This document shows positions 48,169-59,700 of a stretch of DNA of 64,000 nucleotides, piece after piece; the first letter of the stretch is position 1, and the number at the start of each line of letters is the position of its first letter. The stretch is from Mytilus galloprovincialis (taxonomy: Eukaryota; Mollusca; Bivalvia; Mytilida; Mytilidae). The stretch is taken from the NCBI RefSeq assembly GCF_965363235.1, contig NC_134846.1, positions 70,840,724-70,904,723 on the forward strand. Direction: 5' to 3'. The position numbers and the translations under genes were made by a program. Under the pieces are notes generated by a model that saw only the letters and a list, made by a program, of their open reading frames with translations, was not told where the DNA came from and ran no database searches.

Positions 48169-49507
48169 AAATACAACCAGGTATATGTTCAATATTGTAG
48201 ATAGAGGCTCATGTTAAAGGAACTCGACGCTTCCCTAATTACAAAAATATGACGGATCCTTAAATTTCACTGCCTCTGGCCAGTCTGGGTGTAAACTATC
48301 TGTATTTACTAATTTTACTATACTCTTTACACGGTTAAAGATGAAGCTCCTTCTTTTATTTAATTACATTCCCTCTATTCATTAATACATTTAGAGAATC
48401 ATATCTTAATAACATTATTGAGATGGCATGCAAGATTCAAAACATTAACAATGAGGTGGGGTCGGAGGGGTCCTGATCCCTACTTTAAAAACATGGAATT
48501 CGGAGGTTCCAAATTTAAAAAAAAATAAATCCTGACATCCTGAAATTCAAAAAAAGAATTCCCGGATCCCAAAGGGATCAATCCTGAAATTCCGAGTCCT
48601 GGAGTCCCGATAAAGGTCCTTACCCCTCCCCCTAACAATCTTGAAAATAAAAAAAAAATATGTTATTAACCATAAGTGTATGACATTTGATGTGGACAAG
48701 AAATTATCCTCCTTTGTATAGGTAGTGAGTCTCATGACTGACCCTGACCAATTATTGTTGTTTATGTTTATAAATAATTATAATCACATTAAAATAATTG
48801 CATTTTGTATTGCCTGTATTATGATTTGTAACTTGAGTGGTATGATTGTAATGAGTCCTATCTACTTCTACAGAAGTGAAATTATATAATTTCATAATTT
48901 TTATATTCCACCAAATTCCAGTATTTGACTACTGTCGCCCAGTATCATGAGTATGGGGAAATTGTAATGAAGAATACCCCAAGAGAATAAAGAATTCTTC
49001 TAAAAAGAACAGCAAGAATAATTTCTTTAATTTACACTGACTATTAAGAGAGCATTTCAACAGTAAAATGGTTTACATGTAGTTTCGAAAACAGAATATC
49101 ATATCATAAACTAATTTTAGTATATTAAATCTGACATGATAAAACTCCTTATTATCTGCAAAAATTGTGTGATCAGAACTCTGAAATTTTGAAAGAAATT
49201 TAAGATTGGTCTTAAAAAATTATTTAGTAAAAAATGTAGTTGTTTGTCCAAACACAAAGATAATGAAAAAAAATTGTATACAGTTCTGCAATTCTATGGA
49301 AATCTTATTAACAGAAAACATCAAAATCTACATGTATTCATTTGAATTTTATAAGCTTATAATAATTAAGCATGGTAAGCATTATTGCAATTTGCCAGGT
49401 CAGATTTGATGGACTTGTAAAAGAGAGAATAAAATTGCAGACACAAACCATTCATATGGATAAAATTTTGAAAAGTGCTACATGTATATGTTTAAAAATC
49501 TAATATT

Positions 49508-49700
49508 CTGTGGATTTATTTGTTCGATACCAATTTTCGTGGGTACAGGTGAACCACAAATTTAAATGTTCAACAAAGTACAAATTTCTATAAAGTTGTA
49601 TCCAGACTTTGGCAGAACCACGAAATCACATATCCACGAAAAGTGCAAGGTTTCCGCAATCCACCAAAATTGGTACCCACTAAAATAAATGAATCCACAG
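49508..49700. mobile_element. Non-autonomous TIR element (CTGTGGATT ends)
   Basis: CTGTGGATTTATTTGTTCGA at the left; AATAAATGAATCCACAG at the right; internal CGTGGGTACAG / GGTACCCAC pair. Family of 3889-4100. Confidence 0.75.
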
Positions 49701-50706
49701 TAATACAAATGTTTAAGAAAATAAAAAAAACAAAACATATTAATTGACATATACTCTTGTTATTTTTCAGGGTACAGCCACAGAACCTTAAACGCATCCA
49801 GAACTATTTATATAACATTTCTTCCTGTAACTTGTGATATATATATATCTATTTTCTTTTGTTAGTGTTGTGTAGAGATGTTATGTCATTTATAAATATA
49901 TCATCACTATACAGTCTCATTTGTGATCTAGCATTTCGAAATTTGATTAGATCTAATAATGTTAAGACTATTAGCTTTCCAGATCTGTATTAAGAATATA
50001 AAAAACAAAATAAGAGACATTTGTATTTCTATTGTCCGAGAGCTGACTTACTTGTTGTTATCATCAATTAATGTTAGAACAGTAACTTTGATATAAATAT
50101 GTGGTGATTGCCAATGAGACAAATTTCCACCAGTTTTACAATGAGCAAAACCAATATGACATAGCCGGTTATAAAAAGACCCAAAGATGCAATTCTGATT
50201 AAAATACAGATTCTGTGTCCTAGCTTTGCTTACAAGGTTCTGAAAACTTTTCATTCTGCTTTCTGTTGTAAAGAACTTTCAGGATCCTCTGGCTTTGTCA
50301 GATTGCTACACTCTTTCAAGGATTTCAAGGCTGAAATTTCATTGGCTGATGAAAAAGAAAATGGGTGTGTTGTCAGTTTATTTTAAGCAAAGCTTTGACA
50401 CAGGATCTATATTTTAATCAGATTGCCCCTAAATGAAAAATGTTATTCAAAAAGCGATTCAAACTGGAAAACAACTGTCTGATTTGTCATTAGAATTAGC
50501 TTGTATAAAGTTTTGAAAAGTATTGGTTGAAGAGTTTTCCAGTTTTAACACAAACAACATAAAGGACCTTTATCTGTCTCATTAAGGACTACTAGTAACA
50601 TCAAACCTTAACAAGTGAAAATTTTTGTAGTGATATTTTCATTGATATTAGCTTGACCTGCACACTTTCAACATACGATCAAGTCACAGTAGACATTTTA
50701 AAATCA

Positions 50707-50863
50707 GTGGCGGATCCAGAACTTTTCATAATGGGGGGGGGGGGGGGGGGGGCTGACTGACTTAAGGGGGGCCCCGCTCCACTCTTGCTTCAGTGATTCC
50801 CCATATACTCAATCAAATTTATCCCACAAAAAAGGGGGACCAGGGCCCCCCTGGATCCACCTA
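50707..50863. mobile_element. Small inverted-end element, GTGGCGGATCCAG type
   Basis: Left GTGGCGGATCCAG, right CTGGATCCACCTA. Interior G-rich and C-rich halves (a G20 run at 50733-50752 and GGGCCCCCCTGG). A second member is at 51156-51273. Confidence 0.7.
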
Positions 50864-51155
50864 TGTAAATATAGATGCAAATTATTGGAAAACCTATTTG
50901 TTTAATCACTTAAGAAGAATAAAATGGATAATACTGATAGTCTTATAACTGAAAAAAGTTTCTTGACTTTGATCTGTGGTTAGATCATAAGGTTGTCCTG
51001 TGTTTCAACGAGTGACCAATAAATCTGCACAAAACAAGACGTAGAGAGCTGCTAATGCTTGTGAGTGAAAGGAAACACATATTAACAAGTAGATCAGCAT
51101 TTGCTTAAATCTTTCAATATTAAACTTCATACAAAATATAAGGACCTAGCTATCA

Positions 51156-51273
51156 GGGGCAGATCCAGCCATTTTAAAAAGGGGTTCCAGCTATATGCTC
51201 CCATTCAAATGCATTGATCAGCCAAAAAAAAAAGGGGGGGTTTAAACCCCCGGACCCCCTCCTGGATCCACCA
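51156..51273. mobile_element. Small inverted-end element, GGATCCAG type
   Basis: GGGGCAGATCCAGCC at the left and CTCCTGGATCCACC at the right, with GGGGGG / CCCCC halves. Same family as 50707-50863. Confidence 0.65.
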
Positions 51274-51684
51274 ATGGCTATGATTAGAAAAATATAACAA
51301 AAATTTTCAGTTTTGTACAATTGTTGTTAACAAAATACTTGTATATGGCAAACAGGAAACAGATAAGTGACAGCTCTGAAAATGTATCAATGTATACCAT
51401 AACCATACCAAAATAAATCTCGATACCAAAAAGCAAGAAGCTTGACAATGAAACCAGATGAAAAATTCCTGATATGGACATCAATGTAAAGTACACAAAT
51501 ACATGTGGCAAACACAATGCAGATAAGTGACCAATTAAGAAAAAACTTGCACATAGTATAGCATTATAATAGCTTTCCAACATGCAGCTTGACACAAACC
51601 TAGTGAAGCTTTGACTGTTTTTTAAATGAGAACAAGACTACACATACTTAAATGTCCTGCCTGTTTTACTGACCTCTTATTTTT

Positions 51685-52165
51685 GTCAAACCTGTGACTT
51701 TTGTCGCAGAAAGCTCGACATATGGATAACAAGGCAGCAGCAGCGTTAGCTAACTTCTGAAAAGTTTTATAATTTAGAAGGTGTTAGAAATGAGATCAAG
51801 GTCAGATAAAACCTGTCAGACTGATGTGTGCACTTACAATCATTCCATACACCACATATAGTTGACCAACTGTTTAAACTTTCTGAGAACCAACCTAATC
51901 ATATAATGTCAAGGTCATGTGAACTCTGTTTAACAGACATGAAGATGTTATAAGGAACCTATACATCAAATATAGTTATCCTATTTACTCATGATAAGTG
52001 AGAAATTCACATGACTAAAAACTATGATCCATTTTCCTGCAGTCTCTGAACTATGAAAATAAGGTCAAGGTCAATGGACATAACATTATGTATCTGCATA
52101 AAAGGTATGAAGCATCCAGGTCTTCTACCTTCTGAAATATAAATATTCATACAAATAGTTTACAC
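51685..52165. repeat. Mixed-orientation copy of the GACCTTGACCTCA element
   Basis: The first ~100 bp (CGCAGAAAGCTCGACATATG to TAGAAGGTG) is in plus orientation; the remainder (GGTCAAGGTCAATGGACATA, then CCAGGTCTTCTACCTTCTG) is in minus orientation, so the two ends of one element family face each other. Confidence 0.65.
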
Positions 52166-53734
52166 TAGACGCCTGATAGTAATCCCTATGTATGAAACCA
52201 ACAGGAAGTAGATAAGTGACAGATTTGAAAAAGTGGTGCATGTTGTACAGCTTACCATTTGAAGCTTCGTACCAAATATTAAGAAGTGCTGATTTGCAGT
52301 TGTTGAGAAAATGTGACAAATTTCTAACATGTTCATCTATCTTAAGAATATAAATGAATGCAGTAAATAGAATGTAGATAAGTGACGTATCTAAAATTGG
52401 TTTAACAGTCCAAGTGGTACCTTTGAAGATGATACCCTACAAATGATAATTAAAGTACCATCAGAAAAGTTTTAACTGAATTTATTTAAGACATAGGTAT
52501 TTGAACATGATGATCCTGTTGTAGATATTAAAGGAACTTTAAGGATGACACAGATTTTAATTTGATTTTTTTTTATTATGTAACAATTTGTATACAATTC
52601 AACAAGATAAAAAATAAAATAACAGTAATATCACAGAGTAAATACTAGAACATTAATTGTGTAAAAAAAAAATCACATTTTATATCACATGATGAGTAAC
52701 AATATATAACAACTGATTGAAAAATACTATAACAAGCCATTAGTGTTGGAATAAATACACAAAAAAGTTATAAATTTTAACAGTTTTCTTCAGTAAAAGT
52801 TTAGTGACTGTTGGAAATTTAATAATACCATTTCTTGATTTGCGTTTGACTAAACAAAGAAAGAATAGCAAATGTGTGGGAAAAGGAGACTAATGAACAT
52901 ATTTATTAACACTAATGTAAAGAAAATATCTTTTAAGTAAACTTTTTGTGTATTTTTATAAGTAACATTGAAGGACTCAACATAACACTTATTCATAAAA
53001 TGACAATGCATTACAATAAAACTGCCACAAAAAATTAACAATACTGATGAATAAAAATATGTCCAGCCAACTTGTACCAGCAAATACCTATTAACACATG
53101 TTATGATTTACCTGATTGCAGTAATATAGCAGAAGAAGAAAGGTAATGGAAAGTATCTTAAACTATTGCAATTTGTATAAAAAAGACATCTACAGGCATA
53201 AGTGTATGTATATGGGGTTAATGTCAGAAGACCTCATTTAAACTATGCTTTACAACCTATAGCACATTAAATATGACAAACTTATATTTCAATAAATAAT
53301 AACGGAGGTGAGTTGCACATCAACAATGTATAAACATAAATTCTAAAAATTAGAGGGCTTAATGTTGTTATTTGTATACAACACTAATATGATCAATGTT
53401 CAATCTAAGATTTATCACATTGCTTTGTTTGATTTAATCCTATATGTAAGATCTGTCAGAAAAAAAAACATAAACAAGAAAAATAGTGTATAAACTGAAA
53501 ATAACTTCTAATGGGATGTTTCCATATCTCACTTAGGCTAAAACAAATCTTACAGAGCAATGTGAAAGAGCTGATTATAATCAGATAGATCAATGTTGCA
53601 CAGATGATTGATCACAATTAGTGCCTACTTGGAGTATGCTTGCTAATATAAGGTACATTTGGTATATGCTTGAACAAAATTAGTATATATCTGTAGCTGG
53701 TACTGTCCAGTTGCTCCAGTGATAATGTTTTACA

Positions 53735-56700
53735 TTACTGTGTAATCATAGCTGACAAAAGTCTTGAAGCTTTCACATTCTTGCCATACAGTGTACTAGT
53801 TGTACCATCAGCTAAATCTGTAAGGGTGTGTGTGACTCTATGCTGGTCAGGATATATGGTACTTGTTTCAACAATGACCGTACTGGCAAATGCTGCTCTC
53901 TCATCCACTTTATTCTGAAAGAATGGGAAGTTGGATTATTGAAAAAAATATCATGGCTCAATTGTGGACACACATAAATGTCTCTCTTGAGTAATGTTTA
54001 TGAATTTATGTATGACCTATAGTAATACAATTTTTCAATATTTTTTTTTAATTTTTGAAACATTCACTAATCTATCATAGATTTGTCTCATATCAATGTC
54101 TGAATTTTTAACACCTGTAATGGTTTATTCTGTTTTTAATTTGTGCTTCCCAATATTATTGCTATCCTTACATTATTTCCAATATTTAAAACCTAAATCA
54201 TAGCAATGACGTCATGGAGCCAAAGTCAGCAAATTGCACTATTTAAAATGTTATCTGATATACACATGAAATATCACACAACTAAACAAATTGAGTACAC
54301 TATGTTACCAAGTTTGCTTATACCTTTAACTTCTGTTGATCTGTCTGATATAAAGACTGAAATATCACACAACTAAACATCTTGAGTACAGTACTATGTT
54401 ACCAAGTTTGCTTATACCTTTAACTTCTGTTGATCTGTTTCTGAAGTTACTGCTATAATTCTTGGATAAGTATCTTCATCAATTTCCTGTGAGTAGGTTT
54501 TAGCATCTGAAATTATTACAGAAAGTAAATTTTAAATCGTACAATAGTTAAATCTCTATGGCATAATTTAGATTTTTTTTTTAAATGGATTTGAAACAAA
54601 AAAGTTAATTTCTAAAATTTTCGCTCTATTGTTTGGAATTAGCATTTTGGTTCAATTTCTATGTATATATTTTTTTTGAAATCCATTATACTTTTTATTA
54701 TGTAAAGATTTACCCATGACATAAGTTTCTGTGCTATTATTTTCAATCTGTTTTGAGTATTAATGTTGAAGACCTAATGTTGACAACTAAATTGGTTTTT
54801 GTTCTTTGTGTTCTTGGTTTTCAGTATTAAAGTATACTCTACAATTCTGTTCAGATACTGTATGAAACTTTGAAGCTTATGCTGTTTCAAAATATATCTT
54901 TCCACACGAAATCTGCACAATTGAACCTTTAATTTTGTTACTGCTATCATCAAAATTAAATTTACAATGTCTATGGTTTCTGCTGAGCTATGAAACTAGT
55001 TATAATACACTATAAATAGTTGAATTGATTCAATACAATTTCAACATTTGCATCCAAGGTGAATTAACACACATGAATCATATAATAATGATTTACATAA
55101 TAGATATAGAAGATGTGGTATGAGTGCCAATGAGACAACTGTTCATCCAAGTAACAATTATAAAAGTAGACCATTACAGGTCAAGGTACAGCATTTTTGC
55201 ACCTGTCCCAAGTCAGGAGCCTCTGGCCTTTGTTAGTCTTGTATTATTTTTAATTTTAGTTTCTTGTGTACAATTTGGAGTTTAGTAATACGTTCATTAT
55301 CACTGAACTAGTATAAATATTTGTTTAGATGCCAGCTGAAGGACGCCTCCGGGTGCGGGAATTTCTCGCTGTATTGAAGACCTGTTGGTGACCTTCTGCT
55401 GTTGTCTGTTCTATGGTCGGGTTGTTGTCTCTTTGACACATTCCCCATTTCCATTCTCAATTTTATTCAACGCGAAGCCTTGTCTCACACCAATCAGCAA
55501 GCTTTAAAGGGCCCCAAAAAATACAAGTCTATAACCATTCAAACGGGAAAACCAACGGTCTAATCTATATAAAAATATGTATTCTGAAGTACAGTTATGT
55601 AGGTTATCTTCTCTTACCCCCTGATTCATTGTAACATTGTGGTACAGAATGGAAGGATGTATGTAGTTTCTTCAGATGTTTATTTCTGGAGTTTTCCAAC
55701 TTCATAGAATCTGAGCTTATATCACTATCATACTGTTTATGTTTGTATTCTGGTTGCCTGTGAGTGTTCTGTCTAAAGAACTCTTCCCTTTTGCTATAAT
55801 TTGGGTTATAGCTATCATTGTACGATTGCCATTGTTGATTTTCTGATTGTTTACTAATTCTCTTTTTTTCTTTACTATAGAAGTCATCTTTTAAAGAAGC
55901 AGATTTCTGTTTTATTTCAACAACTCTTTTGTCTTCTGATTTGTGGTACTGGTCCCTGAGTGGTTTAATATAATCTGGATGCTTTTTTTTCAAACTGGTA
56001 CTTCTATATTCTGGGGGCTTATGACTTAATTTATGTGTATCAGGATTTATTTCATCATCAATATAGAACTCTTCTACATCATACTGAAGTTTCTTTTTAT
56101 TCTGTAATATAAACAATAAATATATATATGTATTGATTAGCACAAAGCTAGTATGTCTAAATGTTGAAATTGGAGATCAGACCCTGAAGATCCGCTTGCT
56201 CCATCATATGTCATATGTTTTGTAAAAATAACTGTGATTGGCAAATGCAGTAATAGTTAAAATTGTTGGATCCTGATTGATGAAGTTTCAAAATTTTCTC
56301 TTTCAGAATCTAAAGGACTGTGGTTAATTTATTTTGTAGTACTCAATAACAAATACTAATTGTATAGATAAATGATCAATATAATTTCAATACTACAAAT
56401 TTGTAGATACAGAGAAAACTAGTACCTGGATTTTTTTTTTTGATTTTGGTTTCTTCTGAGATGTGCTTGGTGTAATTCTCTCATCATCAAATAAAAGTGG
56501 ACTCATGTTTTCTGAAGAAAAAAAAGAATTTAAAAAGTTGTATGTATAACCAATAAGAGTATCTTTAATAAAAGACTAGTGTTGTCAAAAAAAAACTATT
56601 TGGTATTGACACTGGAAAAAATAAAATATTTAAATTTGTTAACATTATATTTACCAATTTATAGAGATAGTAACATACTTTATTACAAGATAAAACAATA

Positions 56701-59700
56701 AGCCACAATGTATAAGTTTGCAATTTATAGTAAATCAGATGTACAAACAAGACACATTATCACAAGAAATTTTCTTAACTACTGCTCTTTTATCTAAAAA
56801 TTCCTACAATCCCAAAGAAAAATGTCCATCCCTGGTCAATAGATAAGCATTCTATTTACATCATTTCAGTCAACTTTGAGATACAATATATTGTTCAACT
56901 TTGCAAAATAACAATAAAATACCTTGCTTCTTTTCATCTAATGCTTCAAAGACTTCTTGTGATAAAGTGCTTTGTATTCTAAACAATTCATTATCAATCC
57001 AGTCCGACACTTCATCAGAATCAGGACCACTAGAATCCTTTTTATCTATGTAACAAAATTAAATATCTATTTAAGAAAATTTGAAAAGAAACAACAGCAA
57101 ATGGTAATGAAGCTAGTTATTTCCAAGTTCAACATAACCGAATATACAGATCTTCTGTCTTTAGAATCAAGCACTTTCTAAGTACTCAAAATGATACATT
57201 TAAGCCTTCAGAGTTTTTACCCCTATTTTCTTTTGGATACATTTTGAGATTATCCACTCATTTTTTAAATCTATGATAGATATACAGACACTCTAAACAT
57301 CAATACAAGATCCTGATTTTTACAGATAACAATTGAAAAGTCCAAATAAAAGCAGCACTCACAAAAGTCTGACAAATACAAAACAGGAGAAGTCATTTAC
57401 ACTAAGCATGTCTAAAACTTTTTGCAGTATACAAACCATTTATACACTGAAGGGTTAGGTGTAGGGAAAAATAAAGGTAAATAAGATTTTTCAAGAGCAT
57501 ATTCTAATCAAATCAAGATCAGTTTTTAAAGACCTCTACATTATCTAGTTATTCATCTTGATTACCCTTGCAATCCTCAGGAGAAACTGTTGTAAGACTG
57601 CTGCAATTTGTTATTTCACATTCATCAGATTGACGTCTAGGTTCTTTAGAAACTCTTAGTCCTAATGAAAATACATATAAATATTACATTTTTTCAGTAC
57701 CGCTTTATTGCATAATTTTGTCTGACAAATAGGCTATGCAAATAACCGGAATCTACTGTATCAATAAAATTAAAAATGGAAATGGGGAATTTGTCAAAGA
57801 GACAACAATTCGACCAAAGAGCAGAAAACAGAAATCTACTCTGCTCAAATTCACCCTTTTTCTGAAGAAGTTATAAATCTTTCTTCCAGTTTTTCAGACA
57901 TAGTGTTTATATAGTTTTGGTAAACACAAACATAAAATATGCAAAAATAGATCTATTTAATGATACATGTATTTCACTGTGACTATAAAAGTTAGTTTGT
58001 GTTGTTTGGTAGCTGATCATTGCTTTAAACATTTCCTTAATTTATTCTAAATGTCTAAAAATTACTAAAAATATATATATTACAACAATATTCTGGTACA
58101 ATAACTCATAACTTGACCATACTTTATAACAAAAGTCAGTAAAGTATATAAGTATGTTTTCCCATTGTCTTCCAATTATTGATATCAATGTGTAACACAA
58201 ATTTATAGATATGAGGGTGTTTTGGAAACATGAAAATTGGGAATTGTAGTTGCAGCATTAAAAACTCTATTTTGTATGCTCTCCATTATAAATAGTTCCA
58301 TATAAAAGCAGAAATAATCCCCAAATAAAATGCATTAAATACACACTATGGTTGGTTTAACAGTTGTGTTAGCAGTTTTTTTTCTAATTTATATATTCCA
58401 TAAGACAGTTGCACATATGAAATAAAGTTTTGACTTTATTGCCATATAGTGGATTTCATCATTTCTCCATTAATGGTCATTAATGTGTGACACAAATGTT
58501 GCAATCTACTATACAGTGATAAAATCACATTTGTAAAACTATCTTTTGGCAATATACAAATACAAATAAACTGCTAACACATTTCATTTTTGGTTTCTTA
58601 AATATGTAAATATCTTTTGGAAAACAAAAATACCTTGATTGTTGCAGTTTTCTGGACTATAACAAGGACTGATGTTCTGTATGTTAGGATAAATAGATTG
58701 AACCTGAAAAATAAATTGTACCTAGAAGTTCTTGTAAACAGGCAGTAACCATTACATTCTTATCAGCATCAAAACAACAAATTGTTATAAGTACCCTTCA
58801 GAAAAAGTTGCTTTCTATGTTATATAAGGCAATTTCCATTAGGATGGCAATGCTATGTTAGGCTATCTGATGTATAATCTTCTAGATGATTTAGTTCAAA
58901 CATTTTATTTTAAATGTACAAAAAGAATACAACTTAATGACACTTGTATTTCATCCAATGTAAAGTCCCATAAATGAATTCATTTATGCATCAAAATAAA
59001 AGGACAGAAGGAAGGGTGAGTGCACAGACAAGAAAAAATAATGCCCATTAGCTTTAGAAAATATAGTCTTCATTTTACCAGTAATGTCTTTCCATATTGT
59101 TTCATCTAGATTAAAACAGTGCATGATGTATTGTGGCATGTAATTTAAATACCTTACAGTTCATAAAACATTTCAAATGTGTACCTAACTGGACTAAAAT
59201 ATGTGTTGTAAAAAGACCGATACTGACAAGGGCCATTTTGAAGCCAAAATACTTGTCTTTCACAACAATATTATTTTATGTTTAAGAAATCAATACTGCA
59301 TACCTGATGATGAAGGCCGATATCAACAGTGGAAAGCTTTCCTTTGAGTAAATCTTGCTGAAATGAATGCTGTGAAAAATGAAAACATACCACTAAATTA
59401 ATTATTTACCATATTTAATGGAAGCTTTAATTTCATTATAGCACTTATGAATATAAACATTGGTTTGTTGTTCAATAAGTCACAATAGTAAAATGTCAGC
59501 TACAGTAAAACGGCTCACTGATGATACCCCTGCTTTATGTAAGGTCAATTGAAAAACACCTGTACCAGTCAAATTACAATTCTATGTTGCCCTTTAAATT
59601 GGTATATTAAGTTTAGAAAATATATATAGAGAATATAACGGTAAAATCCTGTTTCATTTATGTTCTATCCATTACTTTTGGCATTTTTGTTTTAACTGAT

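Larger units (their letters stand above)
48169..53734. other. Intergenic repeat-rich DNA between SMDT1 and the convergent gene
   Basis: No gene is supported. It contains an inverted-end repeat near 48440-48620 (GGAGGGGTCC..CCCCTCCCCC), a TIR element at 49508-49700, two GGCGGATCCAG-type elements, diverged pieces of the 168-bp-unit element near 51340-51440 and 52195-52400, and a mixed-orientation copy of the 30905-31985 family at 51685-52165. Confidence 0.55.

Noticed and set aside
51284-51595. 103-codon hydrophobic open frame on the minus strand
   Set aside because: It overlaps a diverged piece of the AAACAGGAA...GATAAGTGAC repeat; the hydrophobicity follows from T-rich codons.
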